A stretch of 64,000 nt of DNA from Paludisphaera borealis (GCF_001956985.1 NZ_CP019082.1:2728001-2792000); one strand, 5' to 3'. Counted from the first letter of the stretch, positions 47,801-57,318 are shown. Program-made: numbers and translations. The notes: a model not told the origin generated them from the letters alone.

Positions 47801-48996
47801 TCTACGGCCCGGTCGCCCAGTGCGGCAAATGCCACGGCATCCGGGGCGAAGGGGGTCGAATCGGCCCTGACTTGTCGAACCTCGTCGAACGCGATTTCGA
47901 TTCGGTCGTCCGCGACGTCTCGCAGCCGAGCGCGACGATCCATCCCGACTACGTGACGTACAACATGGCCCTGGCCGACGGCCGCGTCTTGACCGGCTCG
48001 GTGCGGACGGAAGGCCAGACGCTGCGCGTCGGCCTCAGCACCGGCGAGGAGGCGACCGTCGCGCGATCTGAAGTCGAGGACATGAAGCCGACGAACCTCT
48101 CGACGATGCCCGAGGGCCTGCCCGCCTTGCTCGGTCCGGAGAGGATGAAAGACTTGCTCACTTTCTTACTCGTCGCTCCTCCAGGGCCCGCCCCGATCCA
48201 CCGCGACGACGCCCCGCCGCCGCGTACGCGCGCCGAGTGGGACGCCGTGCTCAAGGCCCGGCCGGCGGCTCCGGCCCAATCCGCCCCCGTCCGACCGTTG
48301 CGGATCACCCTGGCGGCAGGTCCCAAGGACCACGGCGTCGACGAGCACGACTACCCGCTCTGGCTCGACCGCTGGACGCAGTTGCTGCGCACGGCCGAAG
48401 GCGTCACGGTCCGATCCGTCGCGACCGGCAACGGCCTCGACGATCTCGACCACACCGACGTCGTCGTCTGGTATTCCGCCAACCTCACCTGGTCGGCTGA
48501 CGAGGCCCCCAAGCTGCGTGCGTTCCTCGAACGCGGCGGTGGGCTGGTGGTCGTCCACTACGGCGTCAATGGAGTGAAAGCGCCCGACGCCCTGGCAGAC
48601 CTGATCGGCCTCGCCTGGGCCGACGGCCAGTCGAAGTTCCGCCACGGCCCGCTCGACCTGAAGTTCAGGAAAACCACGAAGCACTCGATCGTCGCGGGCC
48701 TCGATGCGCTCAAACTCGTCGATGAAAGTTACTGGAAGCTTCGCGGCGATCCGTCGCGCGTCGAAGTCCTTGCGACCGGCGATGAAGAGGGGGCGGCTCA
48801 GCCGCTGATCTGGGTCCGCCGACAGGGCAAGGGCCGGGTCTTCTGCTCGGTCCCCGGCCATTACACATGGACGTTCGACGATCCGCTGTTCCGACTCCTC
48901 CTCTTGCGCGGAATCTGCTGGACCGCCGATCAGCCCGTCGACCGCCTCATCAACCTGGCCCCGCTCGGAGCGCGTATCGAGGGTGGGTCGAAGTGA
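44830..48996 (+). CDS. Multidomain LamG / quinoprotein-like / PVC haem-binding CxxCH / ThuA protein
   Basis: A 1388-residue exported protein. After a signal peptide, residues ~35-290 are a LamG-like domain (GLIVWLDAGRQ, FRGFFAANAQGRNDYTSGF). Residues ~310-680 form the PVC-type membrane-bound dehydrogenase propeller (LPGFSVRQSPLDLTNINNIRYRPDG). A haem c site, CGKCH, begins at residue 998, followed by the PVC haem domain (VERDFDSVVRDVSQPSATIHPDYVTYN). The end (~1157-1388) is a ThuA-like domain (LRITLAAGPKDHG, GGGLVVVHYG). AAAGGAG precedes ATG. It is likely a periplasmic sugar-oxidising electron donor; substrate unknown. Its 3' end overlaps the convergent gene by 47 bp. Confidence 0.88.
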   Translation: MRLTRFPLTSIVVLGPLLFAASIACLTAPARAALEPWADPALPVQNGLIVWLDAGRQASARVARNAPAALPDTPLAFWNDGSGTHRDFLQRRSESQPVLVVSAGRSVVRFDGKDDYLELAGLNRDLSETSVFIVAAPATNLGGFRGFFAANAQGRNDYTSGFTIDLGPAPSSRFDALNIEGKGFSGFFNVLETPRGFGEFATIETILNASPANVATTLDGRPQKPRERRVENLPIDELTLGARFYSNDARPAFVQGFFQGDVAEVLVYDRSLSDAERAAVTGYLAAKHRGLTDAVRASAPTGDERPLRTVDNPPPFQTLVPGFSVRQSPLDLTNINNIRYRPDGKLVALAYNGNVYLLSDTDGDGLEDHASLFWDNQGRIRAPIGMALTPPGYHLGEGLFIASKGKCSLVVDENGDGRADREVFVAQGWPELANNVDALGVAVGPDGSIYFGRGTHDYTNAYLVDRAGKSQYDLKDERGTIIKVSPDFRTREIVATGIRFPVALAFNHEGDLFATDQEGATWLPNGNPFDELLHIRQGRHYGFPPRHSRHLPGVIDEPSVIDYTPQHQSTCGLTFNGGGPGKPVFGPSWWAGDAIVCGYSRGKLYRSTLAHVRGEYVGRTDLIGVASMLLVDSCIAPDGSLVVAAHSGPPDWGSGPEGRGKLFKLSYSEPALPQPVVAWSSGPREVRVAFDRPLEPDALRDLSTKTTIEYGPAVSAGDRFETLRPGYAVVAAQLAQPRRRLAVRGVGVTPDRRTLLIATDPQSASLSYAIALPGLGRADGEKAKGLPQRAEVDVAYSLNGVEARWTDANGGASSATWLPHLDLAVARSLSRRSAEQDGFWTNLETPGRIKLKARLRLAALLRPAVQPGSTVDDRLPAEKPSLIVRGRDGLLISAAGARVESTTSGDGMIEHVVHFESFDLLTPIEIEGPTGPGFAIEVSFRTSDDARARLLPPSRIFVPWASDEPPSSHPAGPSPPPALAGGDWVRGRALFYGPVAQCGKCHGIRGEGGRIGPDLSNLVERDFDSVVRDVSQPSATIHPDYVTYNMALADGRVLTGSVRTEGQTLRVGLSTGEEATVARSEVEDMKPTNLSTMPEGLPALLGPERMKDLLTFLLVAPPGPAPIHRDDAPPPRTRAEWDAVLKARPAAPAQSAPVRPLRITLAAGPKDHGVDEHDYPLWLDRWTQLLRTAEGVTVRSVATGNGLDDLDHTDVVVWYSANLTWSADEAPKLRAFLERGGGLVVVHYGVNGVKAPDALADLIGLAWADGQSKFRHGPLDLKFRKTTKHSIVAGLDALKLVDESYWKLRGDPSRVEVLATGDEEGAAQPLIWVRRQGKGRVFCSVPGHYTWTFDDPLFRLLLLRGICWTADQPVDRLINLAPLGARIEGGSK

Positions 48997-49957
48997 GGTC
49001 TTCTTGCGCTTCGGCGACGGGTGACGCGCCGGAACGACCGTCGCGACGAGACGATTCACCTCCGAGCCTCCGCGAGCGAATGATCGCGAGCTGCGATCGG
49101 GCGCTCGCGACGAGATTCCGCTCGACGCGCACAATCGCGGGATCGGAGGCGTCGAAGTCTTGAATGAACTGTTCGTAGAGCTGCGCCGCTTCTTCCTGCC
49201 GCAGCTCACCCGCCCCCTGAACGATCGAGGCCATGGCGTACGAAGCCGTGCAGCGAACCAAACGGGTGCGATTCATTTCCAGGATGAGACGCAGATGGTT
49301 CTCGTACTTCCCTCCCCACGTGGGGCTGCCGTTCACCGAGCCGAGGACCTCGCAGAAATTCGAGATGTCCGGACTGTCGGCGAACTGGTCGGTCAGCATG
49401 TCGGCGGCCTCGGCGAAGGTGGGAGATTCCTCGGGCCGATCGCTGCCGAAGTCGTTCACGCAAACCCACGTCAGCAGCCGAGCGGCGCGCGGGTCGCCGA
49501 AGCATCGGCTGGCCCGTGCGAGCACCAGGGGCGCGAGCGACGACGGACGCCTCGGCATCGACGTGCGCGTTCGTTCCAGCGCGTCACCCAGCGCCTTTGG
49601 GTCGGCCCGAGCGATCCGTTCGTCCTTGAGCAGGGCGAGCGCTCGCCGGCCCGCGTCGGTCTCCGGGGCGTTCACGACGGCCCAGCATAAGCCCGTCAAC
49701 GCGCCTCGGTCGTCCGGCCGGGCCTCGGCGAGGTCCACAAGCCGCGCCGCGTACAGCGCCGGCTGCGGCTTCAGCTCGGCTTCAATCCTCCGCCGCGCGT
49801 CGGCCGTTTTCGCCCGACCGAGGGCGGCCATGTACGCGTTCTCGGCCGCCCCCCAGTCTGAAAGGATCTGCTCGAACGGGTCGCCCGGCTTGAGGGCGAC
49901 GAAGGCGACCGCCGCCATGGCGACGGCGAAAGCGATGTGGAGATACCGCATCTTCAT
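48950..49957 (-). CDS. Exported TPR/SEL1-like hypothetical protein
   Basis: A 335-residue protein with a signal anchor (RYLHIAFAVAMAAVAFVAL) and an all-helical body resembling tetratricopeptide or hypothetical planctomycete repeat proteins (AEAADMLTDQFADSPDISNFCEVLGSV, QLYEQFIQDFDASDPAIVRVERNL). No catalytic motifs. The start is ATG 49957 or 49951. The last 47 bp overlap the end of the ThuA fusion gene in antisense. Function unknown. Confidence 0.7.
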   Translation of the reverse strand: MKMRYLHIAFAVAMAAVAFVALKPGDPFEQILSDWGAAENAYMAALGRAKTADARRRIEAELKPQPALYAARLVDLAEARPDDRGALTGLCWAVVNAPETDAGRRALALLKDERIARADPKALGDALERTRTSMPRRPSSLAPLVLARASRCFGDPRAARLLTWVCVNDFGSDRPEESPTFAEAADMLTDQFADSPDISNFCEVLGSVNGSPTWGGKYENHLRLILEMNRTRLVRCTASYAMASIVQGAGELRQEEAAQLYEQFIQDFDASDPAIVRVERNLVASARSQLAIIRSRRLGGESSRRDGRSGASPVAEAQEDLTSTHPRYALRAGPG

Positions 49958-50107
49958 GGTCCGTCCTCGAACGTTCCAGGAGAAGGTGGCCTATCTCCTG
50001 TTCGTTCGAGACGCGCGATTATTCGTGCGGAAACCGTCGCACGAAAACCCCAGGGCTTCCTCCCCGATCCCGGGAGGAAGCCCGCCCAGGGGCCGCGCCC
50101 TTCGATC

Positions 50108-50302
50108 TCAGCCCCGCAACGACGACTCGGCGACCGGCCGGTCGTCTTCGATCAGTTCCGCCCGAAGCACGGTCACCGCTCGATCCGCGATGACGCCGAT
50201 CCTCCCCTGCCCACTCCGTTGGCCGAGGTAGCAGACCTCGACGACCTGATCGCCGAGCATGATGACCAACCGCTCTCCGGCACGCCGAGACAAGACGAGC
50301 AT
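50108..50302 (-). CDS. Divergent CsrA-family paralogue
   Basis: A 64-residue CsrA-like protein. MLVLSRRAGERLVIMLGDQVVEV and QGRIGVIADRAVTVLRAELIEDD fit the beta1-beta4 pattern, with differences from the usual VRIGVNAP section and a longer charged C-terminus. AGGAG lies 9 nt before ATG 50302; the longer frame upstream is not supported. With the canonical copy at 29472-29654, the chromosome has at least two csrA-type genes. It could bind a different RNA set or antagonise CsrA. Confidence 0.82.
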   Translation of the reverse strand: MLVLSRRAGERLVIMLGDQVVEVCYLGQRSGQGRIGVIADRAVTVLRAELIEDDRPVAESSLRG

Positions 50303-50913
50303 CGTGGAAACTCCTGCGTAGCGCGACAACCTCGCCCCGAGCCTTCCCCCGACCTCCATGGTGAGGGTGCTTGATTTCGTGATCATATTCTCAAAAGCCA
50401 CGGCAATCGTTCGGGGCTGACTGCATGTCTACCAGAAGATTGGTTCAGGCGTAACAAATTTCTCCCTCCCCCCACGCCCCGAAAACGGGCGCACAAGCGC
50501 TAACCTCGTGACGACGCGAGGCTTAGCGCCGGCCCTCGATCTTGAGCGTTTTTCCGATTTTTCCGCGCCGCGAGGCTCGCAGCCGTTCAGGTGGTCGGAC
50601 GTTTCCATCTGACGACTGTCGGCCAGGTCCAGCCACCTGGAAAAACCAGTCGGTCACGATCAGCCAACCGGGCCGGGGCGAGCCCCCCGGGCGGGTCACT
50701 CTGACGACGAACTCGCACGAAAACACAAACGGACGGAGAGTCCGTAAGAACGAGACGGACCCGACCATGATTTCACCCGCGAGTCGCCGACGGCGATTGA
50801 CGCTCGGGACGCTGACGGACCTTCTTTACTGCGACGGCAGTAGTCGCAGTACTCTCGATGGAGAGTTTTAAGAACTGCTGACGGATGGGACCGGTCAGGA
50901 AATGAGTCGCATC
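50303..50913. other. Intergenic region with no clear gene
   Basis: About 610 bp. The ORFs here (50542-50871 on plus, 50523-50768 on minus) have no family, no good ribosome-binding site and biased composition, so I leave them out. At 50828-50866 two short hairpins (ACTGCGAC/GTCGCAGT and ACTCTC/GAGAGT) are followed by TTTTA on the plus strand, which may be a terminator or attenuator. No rRNA, tRNA or known riboswitch found. Confidence 0.45.
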
Positions 50914-51630
50914 CTACGTATTCTCGGGACGCGCCTCGGTTTCGGACGCGTTCTGTTGGCCTTTCTGCCATTTGAAGGCGAGGTCGAGTAGGCAACTAGT
51001 CGCCCAGACGAATCCTACCATCGTCGCGCGTATCTGGATTTCGTCCCAATGCGGAAGGGCATCGGGGCTTGTGAAGACTAGCCTATCAGGCCTCGACGCC
51101 TCCGCAGCCCAGATCCCGGCAATGTGGCGAACCGATAAATGCACATAGCCAGATGTCTGCTCGTAAATCCGGCTCGCCTCGGGGTACTCACTGGAAAGCC
51201 TGGTGTGGAGACGGAAGTCGTTCAAGGGCTGGCCACTGAGATCCTTGAACTTGCTCGGCTTTCCACCATTGAGAATGTGCTCGATGAGTTCCTCAGGCTC
51301 CGCCGCTATCAGACAACCGATAAGGCGCATCGCCGAGTCTAATTGGAACCGGATCATCGACTGCGCACACAGCTTGTTCCGCTGCTCGATCATGGCAAGG
51401 AAACCCACGACCGTGCTCTGAGAACGAATGAGAGCAGCGAGGACCAGACTGTCAAAGCGCCCGATCCCGGCCGGCCCCTGCGCTGTAAATTCAGCGATGA
51501 GATCCACCGTGTCCTTGAGCATCTCAATCAACGTGGCGGTAGACTGCTCGATCGAGGGGTAATCGGGCAGCTTCTCGATGCTTGCGTAAGTGATGGCGAG
51601 GAGACTGCGGTCGTCACGATCCTCAGGCAT
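50914..51630 (-). CDS. Orphan protein of unknown function, lower GC, near tRNA-Val
   Basis: A 238-residue, mostly helical protein with features of the DUF5677-like group (FDSLVLAALIRSQSTVVGFLAMIEQRNKLCAQSMIRFQLDSAMRL, and YVHLSVRHI). No signal peptide, no certain membrane helix. Base composition and codon use are visibly less GC-biased than in neighbouring genes, and it lies 88 bp from a tRNA, both suggesting horizontal acquisition. No integrase is nearby. Function unknown; an abortive or regulatory role is possible but unsupported. Confidence 0.7.
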   Translation of the reverse strand: MPEDRDDRSLLAITYASIEKLPDYPSIEQSTATLIEMLKDTVDLIAEFTAQGPAGIGRFDSLVLAALIRSQSTVVGFLAMIEQRNKLCAQSMIRFQLDSAMRLIGCLIAAEPEELIEHILNGGKPSKFKDLSGQPLNDFRLHTRLSSEYPEASRIYEQTSGYVHLSVRHIAGIWAAEASRPDRLVFTSPDALPHWDEIQIRATMVGFVWATSCLLDLAFKWQKGQQNASETEARPENT

Positions 51631-51718
51631 CGCTCATCCCTCAGATTCTGCAATCTGGAGTAACCGACAGACAATTGCTCATCCGGTCGCAGATTGGGAG
51701 GCAAGCGCAAATTCAGAA

Positions 51719-51791
51719 TGGGCGATGAGGGATTTGAACCCCCGACCTCCTGCTTGTAAAGCAGGCACTCTAACCACTGAGTTAATCGCCC
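51719..51791 (-). tRNA. tRNA-Val (TAC anticodon)
   Basis: A 73-nt class I tRNA. The acceptor stem GGGCGAT pairs with ATCGCCC, discriminator A. The anticodon stem CCTGC/GCAGG carries loop TTTACAA with TAC (plus-strand 51756-51758). The T arm is GGTTCAAATCCC. CCA is not encoded. The spurious ORF across it is typical of tRNA regions. Confidence 0.96.
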
Positions 51792-51847
51792 TCGGGTATT
51801 GGTCGTTGGGCCATTATAACCAGAATGCGGGAGCGGCGAGAACACCA

Positions 51848-53023
51848 TCACGGAACGGGAGGCAGGGCATCGGCGCCGGACGGCGGGACGTCGCCGGGCG
51901 AGCGGGGGGGCGAAGGGGGTTGTTGGGGTACTTTGGGCTCGGGCGCGGGCTGTTCGGCGTCGTCGTCGGGGACGCCGGGGAGGACGCGACGCGCCCTGGT
52001 GACGCGCCAGGCGGTGTTGATGCCTTCGAGGCGGAAGCGGACGAGGTTCAGGCGGAGCCGCGTGGGAGGATCGCCGAGCGAGCCCAGCTTATCGGTCACC
52101 AGGGCGTCGACCTGGGCGCGGTCGTAGACGAACGGGCCGTCGGCCTTGAGCGTGAAGAACGGGCGCTTGAGCAGGGCGTCCCAGGTCTTGGGGTCCCTGG
52201 CGACGTCCAGGGCCAGGGCGGCCTCGGCGACGGGGAGCGGCGGCTTGGCGTCCTCGACCAGCATCTTGTAGGTGGGCAAGACCTTCTTGGGGGCGAGCGC
52301 GCCTTCGGCGAGGGTCGAGAACACCTTGCCGAAGCTCTCGGCGGCGTCAAAGATGTCGTCGGGGTCGCCGCTGGCCATCTTGTCGTACACGCCCGACTTC
52401 TCGGCGTCTTCTTTCGCCTTGTGGAGCGCGTCCAGGGTCTCGCCGGCCGCGCCCAGGGGATGGCGCGGGGTGAACCGGCCGATGGCGGAATCATAGGCGA
52501 AATCGGCGTCGATCTTCTTGTGCAACGCCGCGATCGGCGCGAACGAGCCCTTGGTCGTCAGGTTCTTCGTCTTGTCGCGCGCCACCTGCTGATACGAGCG
52601 GATCGCCGGCGGCTCCTCGACCACCGACAGCCGGCGCTGGGCTTCGGAGTCGTCCTTCGTCAGGGCTTCGAGATAGTCTTCGGCGACCCGTTCGACCGGG
52701 TCGTTGGAACGGGGCTTGAACCGAGGCCAGACGACCAGGGCCACGGACGCGGCGGCCGTGATCAGGAGCAAGAGCCCGAGCAAGACACGGTTCCGCCGCC
52801 AGGTCGAGCGCGCTCGGGACTCGCCGGAGGGGCGGAAAACCGACGTCACCTCGTCTTCGACTTCGATCGGAGGCGCGGGCGCGACGCGGGGCGCTTCCGA
52901 CACCTCAGTCGTCGGAATCTTGTGACGCGCGCCGCACTTGGGACACGGGACGATGTTGCCCGGTCGGTCGTCGGCGGCCATGAAGGCCGTGCGGCACTTG
53001 TTGCAACGGACGCGAACGCTCAT
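51848..53023 (-). CDS. Zinc-ribbon membrane protein, unknown function
   Basis: A 391-residue protein. An N-terminal zinc ribbon of the MJ0042 type (VRCNKCRTAFMAADDRPGNIVPCPKCGARHKI), a Pro-rich linker, one membrane helix (VLLGLLLLITAAASVALVVWP), then a helical exported domain and a Pro-rich tail. Such domain layouts recur in planctomycetes; function unknown. ATG 53023 overlaps the stop of the upstream gene as ATGA, so the two are translated together. Confidence 0.78.
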   Translation of the reverse strand: MSVRVRCNKCRTAFMAADDRPGNIVPCPKCGARHKIPTTEVSEAPRVAPAPPIEVEDEVTSVFRPSGESRARSTWRRNRVLLGLLLLITAAASVALVVWPRFKPRSNDPVERVAEDYLEALTKDDSEAQRRLSVVEEPPAIRSYQQVARDKTKNLTTKGSFAPIAALHKKIDADFAYDSAIGRFTPRHPLGAAGETLDALHKAKEDAEKSGVYDKMASGDPDDIFDAAESFGKVFSTLAEGALAPKKVLPTYKMLVEDAKPPLPVAEAALALDVARDPKTWDALLKRPFFTLKADGPFVYDRAQVDALVTDKLGSLGDPPTRLRLNLVRFRLEGINTAWRVTRARRVLPGVPDDDAEQPAPEPKVPQQPPSPPRSPGDVPPSGADALPPVP

Positions 53024-53889
53024 GGGCGCTCCTTCGAAGACGATCGGCGAGGGGCGGGGCTTGGTGGGGACGGCTTCGGCTTCGTGCCGTCGTCGCGACA
53101 GCGCCCGCAGACGGGCTGACCTCCCGCGACGGCCTGGCCGCAGACCGTGCACAGGCCCGCCCGGCGACGGATCACCGGCAGGGCGGCTCTTAGTGATTCG
53201 GTCTCGGGCATGTCGCCCAGACTGTCCAGCGCGCGGGCGACCCAGCCGGCGACTTCCCAGTCGGCGGATTGCTCGCGAACCCGACGCTCGACGCGCTTCG
53301 CGACCCAGAGGGCCAGTTCCTGATCGAGCGCATGCAGCGGCTCGCCGCGCAGGTACTCGGTAAGGGCGTCGCGGAGGTCGAGCGCGCGTCCGACGTCGCC
53401 GGCCTCCCGGGCCGCTTCCAGCTCATCCGCCAGCTCGTCGGCCGGCGACCGGGATCGTGACCGCGAGGGCGACGGCGACGGAGCCAAGGACCTCGCCACG
53501 GCCGCGCCAGGCGGTTGCGGGGCGTCCGGAGAATCGAGCCGGGCGGCGATCCGTCCGAGCGTGGGGATGACGTGCATTTCCAACAGGTCGACGGTCCGCC
53601 ACGAGGCCTCCGCGCCGTCGGCCAGAACGTCGAGCAGCTCGGCGACGACCTTCAACAGCCGGCCGAGCACCCAGCCGCCCAGGGCGAAGCCGACGATCGT
53701 CGACAGGGCGATGAGGCCCAGCATCCGCCGCTCGGCCCAGGTGAACTGGGTGTCGGACAGTAGCCCCTGAGCCTGCTCCAGAAAGTAGGCCAGGCCCAAC
53801 GACGCCACCCCGAGCTGCACCACGGGGGCGAGCCTGACGAGGGCCCGACCGCCGCCGCGAACCGAGGTGTAGCGTGATGACGTCGCCAT
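53020..53889 (-). CDS. Membrane protein with C-terminal zinc ribbon, unknown function
   Basis: A 289-residue protein. Two hydrophobic segments (VVQLGVASLGLAYFLEQ and GLIALSTIVGFALGGWVLG), a Ser/Arg/Pro-rich linker, a helical acidic part and a C-terminal zinc ribbon (CTVCGQAVAGGQPVCGRC). It overlaps the next gene by 4 bp, and both have a zinc ribbon, so they may form one complex. No catalytic motif. Confidence 0.75.
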   Translation of the reverse strand: MATSSRYTSVRGGGRALVRLAPVVQLGVASLGLAYFLEQAQGLLSDTQFTWAERRMLGLIALSTIVGFALGGWVLGRLLKVVAELLDVLADGAEASWRTVDLLEMHVIPTLGRIAARLDSPDAPQPPGAAVARSLAPSPSPSRSRSRSPADELADELEAAREAGDVGRALDLRDALTEYLRGEPLHALDQELALWVAKRVERRVREQSADWEVAGWVARALDSLGDMPETESLRAALPVIRRRAGLCTVCGQAVAGGQPVCGRCRDDGTKPKPSPPSPAPRRSSSKERP

Positions 53890-53977
53890 TTGTCGATCGA
53901 TTTCCCAAGGCCCGCGTCGAACGCCCGCCGACGCCCTTTATTATACGCGCCGTTCCGGCCGCCACGTATCCGAGACG

Positions 53978-54838
53978 TCAGGCCGGGCTCGATCGTTCGA
54001 GGACGTAGCCGCAGCGCGGGAGATCGCCGGAGTCGTCGCGAACGAAGCCGACGGCCTCGTAGCCGAGCGCGAGCGCCCCGACGAATGCCTCGCGGACGGC
54101 CTTCCCCCACCGTCCGGCCAGTTCGGGATGATCGCGGCGGAGACTGGCGACGTCGGCCGGCGTCGCCAGCCAGACGCGGTCCGCATCGACTGGCGAGATC
54201 ACGGCGACGGGCTCGACCAGGCCCGAATCACCGATGCGGGTCTCGATCAATCCGGGGGCCGTCGCAAGGATGCCGGGCGTCGACGCCCCCGCCGCGGGCC
54301 GGGCGTCCCGGCTCACGTCCCACTCGGCGATGAGACGGTCAGTCGCCGCGCCGGCGTTGAGGCGGTCGGAGCGCGCGCCGTACATGTCGACGACGTACCG
54401 GCACGCCCGGGCTCCGAGTTTCGCGAGATTGAAATAGGCGTTGCGGGCCTGGAGCGGGTCGAAGGCCCAGGCGATCGTCGGCACCTCTTCGGCGATCGCG
54501 AAATCGCGCTGAAGCTGTTTGATCTCATATCCCAGACCGAGCGACTGCCGGCCGGGGACCACGCCGGTAAGCTGCGAGTAAAGGCAGATGCGGCCCTCGA
54601 TCCGGCCCATGAACGCGAACGACATGGCGACCGCGCGGCCGTCGGCGAGGAACGCCCCCAGCACGAGCCCGCCGTGCAGGTTCGCGCCGACCATCGTGGC
54701 GATCGGGATCACATAGCCGTCCTCGGTAATCCCCCAGGCCAGCCGCTGGGCGTCCTGGCAGGCATGGTAGTCGGCGACGCTTTCGGCTCGTCGCAGCGTG
54801 ATCTCGCCGCCGCCGACGGCTCGGCTCAGGGTCGACAT
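53978..54838 (-). CDS. GNAT-like acyltransferase of the NSAR operon (COG3375-type)
   Basis: A 286-residue protein. It carries ITLRRAESVADYHACQDAQRLAWGI, then IATMVGANLHGGLVLGAFLADGRAVAMSFAFMGR, the acyl-CoA-like GLGYEIKQLQRDFA, and IAWAFDPLQARNAYFNLAKLGARACRYVVDMYG, the pattern of COG3375. In Geobacillus a GNAT in the equivalent operon transfers succinyl from succinyl-CoA to D-amino acids. It is 15 bp after the M20 gene, same strand. The substrate is inferred from operon content. Confidence 0.82.
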   Translation of the reverse strand: MSTLSRAVGGGEITLRRAESVADYHACQDAQRLAWGITEDGYVIPIATMVGANLHGGLVLGAFLADGRAVAMSFAFMGRIEGRICLYSQLTGVVPGRQSLGLGYEIKQLQRDFAIAEEVPTIAWAFDPLQARNAYFNLAKLGARACRYVVDMYGARSDRLNAGAATDRLIAEWDVSRDARPAAGASTPGILATAPGLIETRIGDSGLVEPVAVISPVDADRVWLATPADVASLRRDHPELAGRWGKAVREAFVGALALGYEAVGFVRDDSGDLPRCGYVLERSSPA

Positions 54839-54853
54839 GCGCGGGGCTCTTTC

Positions 54854-55993
54854 TCAGAGTTCGAGGATCAGGTCGGCCAGCAGCGAGGCGCGTGCGGAGA
54901 AGGAATCGATGACGATGTGCTCGTCGTCGGCATGCGCGCCCCCCCCTTCGACCCCGAGGCCGTCGAGCGTCGGCACGCCGAGGGCGGCGGTGAAGTTCCC
55001 GTCGCTGCCCCCCCCCGTCGAGCCCTCGGTCAGCTCAAGGCCGAGACCTCGGCCGACGCGCCGGGCCTGCTCGAACAGCGCGGCGACCGCCTCGGTGCGC
55101 TCCATCGGCGGGCGGTTGAAACCGCCGGTCACCGAGAGCCGGGTTCCCGGGGTGACCGCCACGAGCGCCGACAACGCTCGCTCGACTTTTTCGGCCCCGG
55201 CGCGGGTCACGGCCCGGACGTCGATCTCGGCCGAGGCGTGGGCGGGAACCACGTTCGGCGTCGTTCCCCCCTGGATCAGGCCGACGTTCAGCGTCGTCCC
55301 CGCGGCCGGGTCGTTGAGCGTCTGGACGCGAAGGATCTGATGGGCCAGCTCGACGATCGCGCTCGCGCCCTTCTCGGGTGAAACGCCCGCGTGGGCGGCC
55401 TTCCCTTCGACGGTCATCGTGAATCGGCCGACCCCCTTGCGGGCGGTTTTGAGGCTGCCGTCGGCGAGCGGAGGCTCCAGGACGAACACGTGGGCGGACT
55501 CGGCGGCGATTTGCTCAATGAGGGATCGCGACGTGGGGCTGCCGATCTCCTCGTCGGACGTGAACAGGGCGACGACCGGCCGCGCCAGCCGCCGCTCGGT
55601 CGCCTCGAGCGCTTCGAGAACCGCGCTGACGAGCACCAGGCTGGCCTTCATGTCGTAGACGCCGGGGCCGTGCAATCGGCCTGCTTCGCGGCGGACCGGC
55701 ATCCGGCCGAGGGTGCCGACCGGCCAGACGGTGTCGAAGTGGCCGAGGACCAGGCTCGGACGCTGGCCGGTCGCGCGGCCGAACCGCGCGATGATGTGAT
55801 CGCCGCCTCGCGGATTGGCGACGATCTCGACGATTCCGCCGAGGCCCGCCCACCGGCCGGCGATCGTCGCGGCCAAGGCGTCGAGGCGCGGCTTGTCGCG
55901 ACTGGGGGACTCGTGCTCGGCCAGGGCGGTCAGCTCGGCCAGGTAGGCTTCGACGTGATCTTCAACATATGCGCGGATCGCGAGGTCGCTCAT
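54854..55993 (-). CDS. M20-family metallopeptidase (carboxypeptidase G2/desuccinylase-like)
   Basis: A 379-residue dizinc hydrolase. Metal and catalytic residues are visible: His in LVLGHFDTVWPVG, Asp in GPGVYDMKAS, catalytic Glu-Glu in FTSDEEIGS, Glu in FVLEPPL and the final His in GGGAHADDEH. The bacterial dimerisation domain lies in between (GKAAHAGVSPEKGASAIVELA). In the NSAR operon the enzyme would remove the N-acyl group from N-succinyl-L-amino acids. ATG 55993 is 14 bp after the upstream stop. The long frame before it is a shadow. Confidence 0.93.
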   Translation of the reverse strand: MSDLAIRAYVEDHVEAYLAELTALAEHESPSRDKPRLDALAATIAGRWAGLGGIVEIVANPRGGDHIIARFGRATGQRPSLVLGHFDTVWPVGTLGRMPVRREAGRLHGPGVYDMKASLVLVSAVLEALEATERRLARPVVALFTSDEEIGSPTSRSLIEQIAAESAHVFVLEPPLADGSLKTARKGVGRFTMTVEGKAAHAGVSPEKGASAIVELAHQILRVQTLNDPAAGTTLNVGLIQGGTTPNVVPAHASAEIDVRAVTRAGAEKVERALSALVAVTPGTRLSVTGGFNRPPMERTEAVAALFEQARRVGRGLGLELTEGSTGGGSDGNFTAALGVPTLDGLGVEGGGAHADDEHIVIDSFSARASLLADLILEL

Positions 55994-56007
55994 GATCGGT
56001 CTCGATC

Positions 56008-57120
<1,113 letters not shown>

Positions 57121-57318
57121 CGCTTCAGCTTCGGCCGCCGCCCGCGCGATGTCAAGCCGACGCGGCCGTAAACGGTCGGACTCGTTGCCCGCCGCCTGAG
57201 CGGACGTTAAGATCGGAATCGCGATCGGATGAAGTCTCCACGCGACGACTCCGCGCCGACCGCGCCCTATCCCTTGCACGGTCTTCTTCCGTCATTCCGA
57301 AGAGAGTCGAGCCTATCC

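Noticed and set aside
50542-50871. 109-codon plus-strand ORF
   Set aside because: No family, unusual composition, overlapped by an equally poor antisense ORF and hairpins.
51528-51851. 107-codon minus-strand ORF
   Set aside because: It crosses tRNA-Val; the QWLECLLYKQEVGGSNPSSPI-like peptide is a well-known translated-tRNA artefact.
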